Source: Cardiocondyla obscurior
Lineage: Eukaryota; Arthropoda; Insecta; Hymenoptera; Formicidae
Assembly (NCBI RefSeq): GCF_019399895.1
Contig: NC_091868.1
Location: forward strand, 7,193,593 to 7,257,592
Direction: 5' to 3'
DNA length: 64,000 bases
Shown piece after piece: positions 36,273-48,455 of the stretch. The translations under genes and the position numbers were made by a program. The notes under the pieces were generated by a model that made no database searches, was not told the DNA's origin, and saw nothing but the letters and a program-made list of their open reading frames with translations. The first letter of the stretch is position 1. Each line of letters begins with the position of its first letter.

Positions 36273-38300
36273 GTCCAGAGCCGAAAAGTCAAATAAGCAA
36301 AAAATGAAAGCCGGACTCGATCGATCGATAGCATACCGGACTATACACTGATAGCCGCGGGATATACGAGATGACTCGAAGGGGGACGGAGGGCGAGGAG
36401 TATAGACGAGGGGGTGGCACGAGCTGCGCCGACCGTCCGGCGTCGTTGAGTTCTTTTTCCAAGAAAAAGGGAGAGGGATGAAATAACTGGCCAATTAGTG
36501 ATTTTATTGAGAATTTGTCAAGTTTCGCCCGGGGGAGACACCGTCCGCGGGGCCCAGGTCGGAAAGTCTTTGCGGTGGTGAAGGGAAGAAGAGGTGCGAG
36601 CAGACGGAAGAAATTACTTTTCCCACATCCGCGTCCCGCTCGATCTCAGTACCCCGCGGGGCCTTTTCTTCGACCTAATTACTTCGGCGCTTTTCACAAA
36701 AATCAGCGCGACGAAGTTCGCACCAGCTATAAAGGTTACCGATTTTTTTTTACGCGATTGAATTATTAGGTCACTAAGTAATTAATTCCGATTTACCAAT
36801 TAAGCGCGTAATAGCCCGCGGCGTATTTGGGCGATTTCTGAAATTATCTTTCCCGAGTGATAGGTAGCAGGCCGAGTATCTTCACATCGATTCCACAAGA
36901 TTCGAATATCGCGATCTCCCGTCGGTTTCTTTCTTTTTTTTTTTTTTTTTTCTCCCCCGTCGTTCTCGACACTTTGACGTGAACGAAGAGAGAAAGTTTC
37001 TCGCGGAGACTCGTTAAATTGTTCCATCAATCCGTGATACTCCACGCGATGATTCACCTGACGTAAAAGCCTGCATTAAAATGCCGCCCCCGCGCTCGGA
37101 AACGTACCGAAACGAGCGCGATTAAAGATATTTACCGATTCGTAATTCGGAGGCTTCAAGGTCCCGCCGAATTATACCAGCGACAATTGTGACAGTAAGT
37201 GGATAGGTGGGTGGTCCCGTAGCCCTCTTCCTCCCCCTGCCCTCTACCCCCGTTCCCGCGTCACCTTCCCCCGCCCTCCTCGATGTAAACCCAATTTTCT
37301 GTCCGTGCAATTTCCAGCCGCGGGCGCGGCGAGCCCCGGAGAAATAATTGTATTACCTCGTGGCACGACAGAAGTTAGAATTTAAACCGCAAGGTCGCTC
37401 ACTCGAATTGTGTTTGCGGACGACAGGACTCGGGCGCGAGGCGTGTGCGAGAGCGTGTACGAGCGAGTAATCGATTTCGGTGGGCCGCAAGAAAGCTCTC
37501 AGACAACCGAAACTTCGTTATCCGGACACCCTCTCTCTCTCCCCCTGCTCCTCTTTCTAGAATTTAACCCCCTCGTGGCGCGGCGCAGCGCGCGAACGCG
37601 CCTATTCGCACAGCTGGTCCCCCGAAATAAGCGAGAACGAGAATTTCGGAACGTACACACGGCATTTCCAATTCCGTCTTCTTCCTTCTGAAACACGCGC
37701 GCTGAACCACTCCTGCAAAACATTTGCATGCCGCGTTCGATCTTTACGAGGGAAAATCCAAGCTATTTTGAAATGTGGAGCAGCAAGAGTATCTCGAAGT
37801 TGAAAAGAGACAGACCCGATCGATTTAATGTGACAGTTTGTCTTCCTTCAAATTGAGTTTCGTTTAAACTTGTAATAATTTTTTTTTTTTTTTTTGTAAT
37901 TTAATTTCCTCAAATTTTTATGAAAATTCTCATATCGCTGTTGCGTCAATTAAAAGATAGAAGGTAGAACCGAAGTGAGTTGTAAAGGCGAAAGTTTAAG
38001 GAGAAGAGATCGAGAGGGTGAAAAAGGGAAGCTCTGCTTTTCTGACTGATGCTTGTGTGTGCCATTGACGTAATTAAATATACTAATTTGCTAAATAAAA
38101 AAGAAATGTCGAGTAAATTTAAATTTGATGAAACGAGCAAAGGGTTAAGACGGGACTCGCGCAACATAGCCCAGATTTAACGTTACAATTATTATATATA
38201 TTTTGAGTCGCACTGATATCGCCCTTCTTTTCTCTCGCATCGTCGTTGGACATCGACGTATTGCGGGCCGTCAGAATGTATATTTTTTGACGAGTTTTCC

Positions 38301-39012
38301 GGGAGGGATGGGAAAGGAACGGAAAGGCCTAGCGCAAGTTCCCGGAGACTGACAGGGAGATAGAAGAGAAAGAAAGAGAGAGAAAGAGCTTGAAATAACG
38401 GCGAAGAGGAAGAGGGGAGTTTGGAGCGGTGGGCAAAGAAGAGCGAGAGAGCGACGGAAATGGAGGAAAAGTGAGAGAAAGAACGAAAGAACGAAGAGAG
38501 AGAAAGAGGCACAACGGAAGCGAAAGGGGAATAAAAAGCCGGCGGTGAAACGAAGATGGGAACGGTGACGTGCGGGAAGGGATGAAAGAGGGAAAGGAAG
38601 AGGCTAGACAGACAGAGGGAGACAACGGAGAAAGAGACAGGGGACGGAAGATGTGGAGGGCGAGGACGAAGCTTGCAGATAGGGAGGGTAGGGCGGCGAG
38701 GGGAACGGCGAACGGAAGAAGGAAAGGGGAACGGAGAAAGGAGAGAGGGTGGACGGCTGACTGGCGAGGGAATCGAAGGGTGTACGACGGAGAAAGAGGG
38801 CGGAAGGAAGGAAAAGGGATAGATAGAGGAATCGAGAGAGGGAGAGAAAGGGAGAACTAAAGGTAGAGAGAAAGAGAGAGAGAGAAAGAGAGAAGCGTAT
38901 ACCGGGTATAGATGCGCGGAGAGAAGACGAAGAGGAAAGAGAGCGAGAGGTAGAGGAGAAAGAGGATGAGGTGAAGGAGGATGAGGAGGTGGAGGAGGAG
39001 GTGGGAGACGCA
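38301..39012. repeat. ~700-bp polypurine tract
   Basis: The plus strand is dominated by A and G (GGGAGAGA, GAAAGAGAG and GGAAAGG words) with few pyrimidines over some 700 bp. It contains shorter (GA)n cores, for example around 38,865-38,890. The 314-aa minus-strand frame through it is made almost only of Ser, Pro, Leu and Phe and is an artefact of the complementary polypyrimidine strand. Such tracts can form triplex (H-DNA). Confidence 0.8.
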
Positions 39013-41556
39013 AAGATTGGTGGTCTCCCTCTCGGCGACCACCCTCAACCGACCATCCGCCCTCCCGCGGCCCTCCGATCCAGTCGCTCGCTTCTACCCA
39101 CCCCACGGCAACCCGCGAACTGAGGACAAAAATCAATATGAACGTGTAGCCATTTCTCTTTAATCTGCCGCTTACTGGCTAGGAACCGAACCGAACTGCG
39201 TCGAACCAGAACCGGACTGGTCGGCGCGGCCTCTTTCCGAGCTGGGCCGGCGCGCGAGCGGCGGGAGGATGGGGGTGGATTCGCGTAACCCCTTGTCCCC
39301 GCAGTCCACCACCCCCCTGCGGCCCTGCCAACCCTCTCGCTGCCACCGCCGCCGACGTTTTCGAGGCTATCGAAATTAGTACCTACCCGTCATCGGCTAC
39401 GAAATGCGAGGAATTTTCGATACGAGTCCCCGGCCTAACTCTCCTCTTCCCTCCTTCTCTTCCGCAACCACCTCGCGCCGATCGTCCACTACCCCCTCGC
39501 GCCCTCGTGCCCCGCCCCCGCCGATCCCTGCGTCACCTCGACCAACTTTTTCAACTCGAACCCTCCACGCACACGTGGGAAGCGGAAGGATGATAACACG
39601 GACGTGTCCGGGGGTGACTGAACCCTCGTATTTTTCAGACAAGTGAGTTTTCGGGAGCGTCAGATTTTTTGGAGACGTGCGAACGGCGCCGAGTCCTCGC
39701 CGTGGACGGCGTGGCTTTGAAGGCTTTGCTAATATCCAGAACTATTGAAATTCGGAGATCCGCGAATTTTATTCGGGAACGCGCGAGAGTTTTCGCTCAG
39801 ATGAAGAAATTTTCGGACAAGAAAAAAGAAAAAAAAAAAAAAAAGAAAAAAAGGGGGGGCGTGATTGACTGTGCTTCATATTTTGTCATTCGATGTCTGT
39901 ATCGGGACATATTAAAATGGCCGTGCGAAATATTCTCAATATGCGTTGTTACGTGGAACTGCGTTAAATCCGCAAATAAATAAATTTTGTAATTTACGTA
40001 ACGCGCGCATTTAGAGTGACTGAATGCTCATACGTTTTTAAATTCGTTTAATAATCGTCATGCCTCGCGCGCTCGCCGGCCGTATAGCTGTCCTAGCAAA
40101 ATTTGTTTTCCCGTTTATTATCCCGAAAACACAATAATCATTTTAATAAATGCGCACGAGCGAGCCGGCACGGATGATGACAACGGCATTTGTATTCGGG
40201 CGCAGGCACCGCGGATTAAAATCTCGAGTTCCAACCCCCTCGACTGTCCCTCGCGATCTGCGCGTCGACATTTTCACCGAAAGAAATTCCGACAGTGCCT
40301 TGATCGGATAATTTATAATTGGAATGCTATTCAACGATTCGACTCCTGTGCTTTCTACTACTGCACATCGGCATCTATCGCATACTGATTTTTCCATTAT
40401 TGTCAAATAATAGTATTTACAATTCTTCGCTTCAACTCAGCATCTTCTACATACGCGAACTGTGTCTACGATCTCGCGCGATAATGCATTAAGTTAGATA
40501 AATTGATAGAGACCAATTTTCCAGTAATGAGAACTTTATATGACGGTTTAATGTTTCAAGCGCCACTTCTTTGGGACTCGGATGCATCAGTCGATAATTC
40601 TCGCGGCTCGAGAAAGACTCGGTCTCATTGTGGCTCAATACTCAACAGGCTCGCGAAACTAACGATTCGCGGAGAGGCGGTTTCGCGATTTGCACGACCG
40701 AGCCGACACAATTCAATTCGTCCTCGTTGTATTCGATCACCGGGCAGTTTTCGAATCTCTCCGGCACTCGTAGAACGAGCCGATTCTACGTGTCGTATGT
40801 GTTAATTCTTTCTAATTCGTTCCATTAATTAGTACACTCGGATTGAATGAAGATATCGAGGAAAATTTACCGTCATTCTATTCAGCGTTTATCTAAAATT
40901 CATGATTTTAAAGTCAAAGATGTTTTGGAGATTATAAGTATAATCCTTTTGTAAATAATTAATAATCCGTTAAAGCCGGTGGTTAGCAAATTACGGTCCG
41001 CTGTCCTCCGCGCGTTATTAATATTAATAATAATAATTATTATTACGTTTTGAATGTTATCATTAAAGAATTTATAAAAATTTTATTTTATTTTATTTTT
41101 TTTTTGTTTCGTAAATAATATTCTTAATTCTGCTAATTGACAAAGACTAAAATACTTATCGCTCCTAATCCTTCTCGGGAAAAGTATGCCAATCCCGGTT
41201 TCAGAGCCCGAGATATCGATAAAAATGTTAAGAAAGATACGGAGAACGATCTTTTATCTTTCCTCGGCTCTTTAACTCCGATTTGAAAATAGAAACATGT
41301 GGGTCTCGCCGACCCAATTCGATCGGAGCTTGGACGCCTTCGCCTCGCATCATCGTTCATCCCGCGACTCGTTTCGCGACCGCAAATATCGCCTCTCCGA
41401 TTAATTATTTCGCGCGCGTTGGCGCACCCGCGCGATTTTTCCCCGAGTCCGTCCGGCGGATCGGCTCGCACCGGGGACGCGTCCCGCAACTTTTAATTTC
41501 TCTCCCACGACTTTAACGCATTTTTCATCGCGGCCGGGCGCAAGTTATCGCGCGGC

Positions 41557-41582
41557 TTTTTTTTTTTTTTTTTTTTTTTTTT
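41557..41582. repeat. Poly-T tract
   Basis: About 26 consecutive T residues flanked by CG-rich sequence. Confidence 0.9.
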
Positions 41583-41760
41583 AACGATCGCCGCGTGCGA
41601 GCGGAGGTGGGAGATTTATTCGCCGGCCGCGTTCGTCGCTGCAATATTCAGCGCGAGCTCGAGGCTCTCGAGGCTCGGCTCGCCGCCATCGCGAGTTTCG
41701 TGATCGCGCGATTACCTGGACACACCGCATCGCCGTCGAGCCGCCCGCTTCGCCACCGCG

Positions 41761-41782
41761 TATAGATTATTGATCAGGTAAT
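41761..41782. repeat. 22-bp direct repeat, copy 1, with HNF-6-like site
   Basis: tatagattattgatcagg followed by taat. It is identical in 21 of 22 positions to the copy at 42,462-42,483. The reverse strand reads TGATCAATAA, which fits the published HNF-6 consensus DRRTCMATND. It lies in the gene's own intron, so autoregulation is a possible but untested meaning. Confidence 0.5.
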
Positions 41783-42461
41783 GGAGATATTTTTGGAGAG
41801 CCGCCTATTTCAGAGAGCGCTCTTCTCCTTTGTGAGCCTTGCTTTTCGGGACGCGCCACGTTGTATACACAGGACGACGGAAAATTCGCGCGACCCACTT
41901 TGCCGCGCTCGTCCACCCGGCGAAATATAAAAATCCCGCTACGTCCCAGAAAGATCCGCTCGCAATCCTCCGAAAGAGATGAGTGAAAGAGAGGCGTCGG
42001 AGTCGATCTAAAGATTTTCACACCTGTTCGGCCGCGCGTGCTGTTCTTAATTCCTTCGGCATTGGACCGGGCTACGATCGCGGTCGGGGGAACGTGTCTA
42101 CTCCCGGGCTATTTCGTCTTTCATATTTCGCAAAGTGAATATTATATTCGAAGCTGCCCGTAATAACCGTTGTTCCGATGCTCGGTCGAGGCGATTTTGC
42201 GGGTAACGGCGGGATGCAGGGCGTGTTCAGGGAAATTCCTCTCGTCGCGCCAACAGTTGTCGTCCGCCATGCTCCTTTTTCGCGCTAGGGACGACCGGCT
42301 CGGGGGAGAAAAGGGGGGAGGGGGAGTGGGAGTCCGGTTCTCGAGATTTATACGTTAGCGATACGCAGCTGCGATGCATAGGACTCGGAGCTTATGGCGA
42401 GCTTCGTGCCTGCGCGGGTTACGCGGACAGCAGCTCGCCCTACGGTGCCGCTGGTACTACA

Positions 42462-42483
42462 TATAGATTATTGATCAGGCAAT
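42462..42483. repeat. 22-bp direct repeat, copy 2, with HNF-6-like site
   Basis: Same 18-bp core as copy 1, then caat instead of taat. The flanks on both sides differ from copy 1, so this is a short duplicated element and not part of a longer recent duplication. Confidence 0.5.
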
Positions 42484-44984
42484 AACTCAAGGACTAGTTG
42501 GGGTGCATATTACCGCCGGGCGCGGGGGCGCGGGCGCAACGCTCCGGCTGGCGTTGCCGTACGTTGCACGACGGTTATGCTAATTAAAGGCAACCTTTCG
42601 GCCGCGAGAGAGCGAGAGAAGAGAGAGAAGGAGCTCTAGCTGGGCGTCATTACGAACACATGCGACTGTCCGTTTCGCGAGAAATACGTATACCGAGGCA
42701 ACGAGGTGGAAGAAGTGTGTCACGTTCTCGCGAAAGTGGAACTCTCGCAAACCACCCTCCCCCTCGCTCTCTCTCTCTATCTTTTTCTCCATCTCTCTGG
42801 CAAATATACTACACGAGATCCTACGAGTTTGTAAATTCAGAAACGAGCTACGCAAACAAATAGTTTATAATACATTTCGTCTGAACATCGAATGCGTGTG
42901 ATGGTGCGGAGGAAATTTTCGAATAACGAGCATACCGGCGGGTAAAATTGGCCAACGTAAAATTCGAAAAATATCTCTTTCATTCTCCTCGCTTCCTCGT
43001 GATGCGCTATTAACTCCGGCGGTTAATTCGCGTTAATCGAGTTTTCGCAAATCGAGGGGCACGAAACGCCAGAGGTGCCGGTGCGCCTATTCTCCGCTCG
43101 CTGTCGCTTCCGCCGAACGTGTCACGCAAGACGATCAAATGATAAACGACTTACGGGAGGCTACGAATTAGACTTGTATGATGTTTCTTCAATTTTGAGA
43201 CCGTCTGCCAATATCGGGCGAGCGGTGATCCCATCGACAGGACGCTCGCGAATAAATCTCTATCGAGAAGGGAATTAATATCTGTCGGGCGTTTTACTTT
43301 ACCCCAAAACTGGGCCAACGAATCTTGCAACGAGTCATAAAATAGCGATCCCCTCGCCCGTGTGTTTAAAGCAGGCTAGATTATATTTTCACACGAATTC
43401 AGACTCAGATTACTCTCGGAAAAAAAAGAGACTAAAAAAAAAAAGATCGTGCCAGAAATCGAAGTATCGCGCATCCTCCTCGCGATTTATCGTCGAGGCT
43501 CCTCGACAAGTTTCTGAGATATTTATGTTTGACGAAGTCGTAATGTTCGGCAGCACGGAGATTAACGGAACGTAATATATTTCAAATTGCGTGGACAGAA
43601 TTAAATATTAAAAATTACCGCAATTGCTTTTCCTTCTTCACCTTTTCTTTCCATCTCATCCTTCCCTCTATTCTATCTCTCTTTCGTCTACGCTGAAAAA
43701 TACCTCGCCCGACGGCAAATCGCGCGGTGGATTTCCGATATTAATGAGATTACGTAAGTCTCTTATCTAACGTAAAATCATTAAGCGTGTCCCGATTATG
43801 TAAGACACCGTAACCACGCCGTAGGGGATTATCGCGTTTTAATACTCAAGAGTTTAAGAAAACGCGTGGCTCGCCTTAGATTCATTGCGTTCGCGTCGTT
43901 GACGCGATCTTCAGTTTTTCCTTTCTACTTTCTTTTTTTTTTTTCCCCGACGTCTCGCTCGGCGAATGTTTCGCGGATCAGGGCGTCGAATGTTAATAAT
44001 TGACTGGTAATCGAAATTCGATTTCCACGTACAAATCGCACGATTTGTCCATTAAATCCGCGCCGCTCGTCGGGCAGGAAAAGGCAGGAAGCGGGGGTCC
44101 CGCGACGCGTTTCGCCGCCTGCAAAAGCGCCGATACTTATTGTGCAATCCGCGAGAGCTTCCGAAGACTTAAAGTGCACCGACGATTTCCACTTTGCAAA
44201 GCAATGCATCCGCGCGACCAATCGATAAGCCGCCACTCCGCGATAAGACGAAGTACGGTCTCTCAGCCCGGCTGACAGGCTTGCGAGTAGTCATCGGGAA
44301 AGTGCATACCGGGTGATCCGGGGAAAACTCGCGGAGCCGACGGCTTATTTGCGCGGGGCGGTTTTTGAAAGGCGAGGCGATTAATTACGCGGAATACAAT
44401 TTGAAACGATCTCCTTCCGTCCCTACGAATCTATCGGCGAACTCTTAATTCTCTAATCAAGTCGACGCGCAATTTGATTACGACGCTCTATAAGCGGGAA
44501 ATTTAGGGGATTACAAATTTATTTGACACAAGGATATTGACGTTGTTTTTAGAAATTATTTCCGATCCATTCAAAGATCGCGCAAACGAGAAATCTGCCG
44601 GTTCACTGACTTTTCGAAATAAAACTCTTGAAACTTAGAGATATATATCATAGTTGAAAAGACTTTTCTTTTAAATCTTAACGACGCTTTTAAACCTTAA
44701 GACTCTAAAAGACTGTAAGATTTATTCCACGAGTTTATGACGCAAGTAATTAGATTACTGACATTAACTTATTTTAGCGACGAGGCATTATACAAAATTC
44801 AAAGATTGAAAGCATTCTTAAGTATGCAAATATGTATCTACGTATATATGTGCGGTTTCGGGCACCCTATAGGCGCACCTGTTAGCAAAGCTCGCGATAT
44901 AGGTGCGATTTTATAAACCTAAAGCATATTCCGAGGAGCGAGAGGACAATGACGAGCCACTAGAACACTAAGAGGATTCTCTTC

Positions 44985-45275
44985 TAAAAAAGAAAAAAAA
45001 AAAAAAGAAGAAAAGAAAAAAAAAAGCAGAATAGCGAATGGATGAGGACAAGGAATAAGCAGACCGAGAGAGCGAGGTAGGGGTGGAAGAAAAGAAGAGG
45101 AAGGAATAAAGGAAAAAGTTGCGGAGGATGATGTCCGAGTGAGCGACAAGAGCCTTTCTTCCTTTACCGTGGCATTTTCCATAAGTGGATCGTTACGTCG
45201 ATCCCTCAAGAGAAAAGAAAAAAGAAAGGGAAAGGAAAGAAAAAAAAAAAAGAGAGAGAAAGAGAAAAGATTCAA
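44985..45275. repeat. A/G-rich low-complexity tract
   Basis: Runs of A with GAAAG and GAGAGA words over about 290 bp. The minus-strand 132-aa Phe/Ser/Leu frame is its artefact. Confidence 0.75.
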
Positions 45276-46359
45276 AGAGAAATTGATGTAAGGCACTTGC
45301 GAAGAAAAAAGAAGCAAGAATAACTCCTAATAAAAATATCCCGCAAGGGTGCGTTAAATACGTACGGAGCCTAAAACAATACACTATACTCTTTTCAGGA
45401 TACATTGCAGAAGAACGGTTCGTGACATGCCTGAGAAAATATTCCGAACGATCAGCGCAATAGAGGTTCGAGTTAATAAAAGCGCACGTATTGAAATAAT
45501 TGAAAATAAATATTTTAAAAAATAAGGCATTTTTTAAAAGACGATTACTACGGTGAATTAAACTGATCTTTAATTAAGTTATTAAAACCACCATTATTTT
45601 AAACAGCGTCTGTAAATTTTTGATTATTTATTAAAATGTTTTCTATACGTTTACGTTAATATCGGAGTAAATAAAATTTTGTTAAAAATATTAATCTCTT
45701 CTCTAAAATCGGGCATATATTGTTATACTGATTTTATAATCAATTGATGCAGCGCTGCTTAGAAACTTTTGTTATAAAATTCTTGCCAAAATCATACGCG
45801 TTCTGTTATATTTCGCGATACCGTTGACCGAAGGGACAATTAATAGTTAGGAATTAACGGCTCGGTCCGGTTTCGCGCGTTTACGCAGTAAATTAATTGC
45901 GGATCGCCGAACGGCAATCAGCGCGAATACGGTTTCGAACAGCCCAAAGGCGAGACGCGCACACGTATCCTCCTGCGTACCAGGATCGGTTAGGATCGTC
46001 GATGATCCAGGACACGCGATACGCAATCCTCCCCCCCTCCCTGCAGCCACCCTCGCCGATAGCTCGGATTTCGTCGATATGAAACGCACGCCACCGCGTC
46101 CGCTCGGGTTGCACAACCTCCTCCACCCCCGTGGGACCACGAAGGGAGGCCGCGAGCGGGTCGGAGGGACACCGCCGATGATTCATGGGGCCGTCATCGC
46201 GTGACCGAGTGACACGCTCGTGCGGGACTTAATGCCTCGTAAGAAACTAAACCCCAAAATCGGTCCTTTTATTCCTTTTGAATTAGCATAAGTGATTCAT
46301 CACGCCACGGAATAAGCGATACACAAAGTGGAATTTTACAGAGCCACCGTGTCGGGAAG

Positions 46360-46770
46360 TATGGTCGAAAGTTGCAAAATTCAAGAATCGGCATTTCTTC
46401 AAAGCGAAAATTCCGGGCGCAAAAATTTCCACAGTCTTCGAACGCCTAAAGATCGGGAGATGATATTTTGGAATTTTAAGATCCGAGGAATTTTGAAATT
46501 TTAAGAACTCACGGACGTCGAAATTGGGATGTTTGAAGGCTCGGGGGAGGTCCAAATATTTTCAGGCTCAAAGATTCGTAGATACACGAGGAGCTTCGAG
46601 GACTCTTTCCTCCCCTCTCCGGCGCCGTCGCCTACTCAAATATACCTTCGCCTACTTGGAGAATTTTAGAATGTCGGCGACTCGGGGATACGAAAATCTA
46701 AAATTCCAAGAATTCAGGAGAACCCAGGCACGCGAAAATATCTCAGGATTTTTCCTTCTCCTTAACGTCC
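46360..46770. repeat. Degenerate dispersed repeat block
   Basis: Recurring gaattttaagatccgagg, aattttgaaattttaag and aattccaagaattcagg words, roughly every 20-30 bp. It is a more AT-rich relative of the blocks at 7.2 and 23.5 kb. Confidence 0.45.
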
Positions 46771-48036
46771 GATATTTACATGTAAATTACGGAGTGTAGG
46801 TGGTGATAATTTGGAACAAGGATCCTTCTCTTTCGCGAAAGGTGGAAGCTGCGCGCTCGACGGAAACGGGAACGTTTAACTTTGGGAGAAGGGGGCAAGG
46901 AGATGGACGAGAGATTCGGCGCCCCCGCGCGCAGCCGAGCGTGGCGGAGACACCCCCTCACTTTATACGGTGCAATGTACTGCGTCACGTCAGTCGGCAG
47001 CGCATTATAACGTCGGCTTGCAATCTAACGGCGACGGCGACGACGTAGTCGCGCGGCTTCTCTCCTCGCTCCTCCACGGGTACCCGTGTAACACGGCCAG
47101 CCACCGGAGGCCAGCGCCTTTGTAACGGCGGCGCTGGTGGCACCGTGCATGTAACGAGTTTCCAATAATGGCTCAGCTGCGTACCGCCATTGGCCACGGA
47201 GTTCGGCTAAACTACATAGCGAGAGAACGAGAGAGAGAGCGAGAGAGGCGGAGGAAGAAAGACAGTCGTGACAGCGACTGCAAGGACTGAACGGGGGTTG
47301 GTGAATCTCACCCTGACTGGTTCCATCTCTTGGCCGCAGTTTTCCGTTCTCTCTTCCTTCCTCCTTCTCTCCGTATCTCCCTCGCCTTTCTCGCGCTCTC
47401 TGTCTGCCCGTTTAACCTCTGATACCGCGACTTTATTTCGCGAACAAGGTACTTCGAGAGTCCAGCGGTGCCTCCCGTTTTTCGACATGTTTCATTTTCT
47501 CGGAAGGGGAGAAGGCAATTTTACCGAAAATTCTAAAGACGCGCGCGGTAATCTTTTTTCTATGGAAGTGCATTTGCGGAAGAAAAGAGAGAGAGAGAGA
47601 GAGAGAGGCACGCCGCAGCACGTGTAAAGATAATTGGAACCGTAATCTCCGGCGTTTCCCGAAAAGATACAGGATAAAGTGTTTCTTATGCGACGGCCGA
47701 TTAAAGTTTTATTCACGTTGTCAACGAGTCACCTTAATTGCATTTACAATATCGATATTAATCACCGTGTAATTTTGCTTCGTTTAAAATGTAATTTTGA
47801 GGTGACGTTAAAAACGCGAAATTCTTATTGATTATTTCAGATTAATTTCGATTAATAATAAAATACGTCGAGTTAAACTAAAATTGCGGCAATTGCACCC
47901 ACGCGCGCGTACGTCATTATATCGTTTAATTTGTTTAATAAAATCGCGCAGTTTGCAATAACACGAGCGATTTTCGATGCGCACTACTTTTTCAGTTCCC
48001 TTCCCCTCTGCCCCCGTTTCTCCCTTTCTCCGCGCC

Positions 48037-48061
48037 TTTTTTTTTTTTTTTTTTTTTTTTT
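48037..48061. repeat. Poly-T tract
   Basis: About 25 T residues after a C/T-rich lead-in, followed by ATTTCAG. On the plus strand this mimics a splice acceptor, but no convincing exon follows directly. Confidence 0.85.
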
Positions 48062-48286
48062 ATTTCAGGAATAATTACATTCTGCGCTTGATTGACTTTG
48101 TCGGCAATCATTGAAATTCCATTTTCCGCGAGCGCGCCGCTCGTGAAAAATCGTCGATTCTCGACTAATTACCTTCCGCCGTGTAAACAAAGCTAATATG
48201 AAGGCGATGTGTTCGCGAGATTTTCCGAACGCGCGGAATTCACGTAACGGAGAGGTCAAAAATAACTCATTGTTCTTTCTGTCCAG

Positions 48287-48455
48287 TCGCCCGTCCTCGT
48301 CTCCTGCCGAATTCGAGGGCTGCGTTAACAACGAACGAGGGAGTCACCATCGATCGCTGTCCCGAGGATTTGCTGCTGTGTGTACGTTTACGCTCGATGT
48401 CGCCAATCAATTCGGATGCAACTGGCCAACCGATTCTCATCATCTCGGACTCAAG
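48287..48455 (+). other. Candidate plus-strand exon, 169 nt
   Basis: The segment follows an excellent acceptor (TTGTTCTTTCTGTCCAG) and ends at a strong donor (CAAG|GTAAGAATT). In the frame with one leading base it is open for 56 codons, ending in CNWPTDSHHLGLK. I recognise no domain. It would lie antisense in the onecut intron, as a nested gene or lncRNA exon. No neighbouring plus-strand exon was found, so this may be chance. Confidence 0.22.

Larger units (their letters stand above)
28001..41000 (-). other. Giant onecut intron, part 3
   Basis: No onecut exon is supported. It holds a GAC-rich patch (29,366-29,490), an AT-rich plain (29,860-30,180), CA/TG patches (32,024-32,204 and 33,088-33,184), an 18-bp palindrome (32,646-32,663), a long AT microsatellite (33,221-33,357), CT and CA tracts (34,845-35,219), a hairpin (36,011-36,031), an AACG tetranucleotide repeat (36,191-36,272) and a 700-bp purine tract (38,301-39,012). 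One plus-strand exon-like segment lies at 32,992-33,078. Confidence 0.6.

Noticed and set aside
38192..39136. 314-residue minus-strand open frame
   Set aside because: It is almost only Ser, Pro, Leu, Phe and Val because it translates the complement of a polypurine tract. It has no domain and stops are scarce for compositional reasons.
45893..46186. 97-residue minus-strand frame with a Trp/Tyr-rich segment
   Set aside because: Three overlapping frames on both strands are equally open. No splice signals or recognised family.
48037..48069. Poly-T followed by ATTTCAG as a plus-strand acceptor
   Set aside because: No donor or credible coding segment follows at a suitable distance. The poly-T run alone explains the signal.
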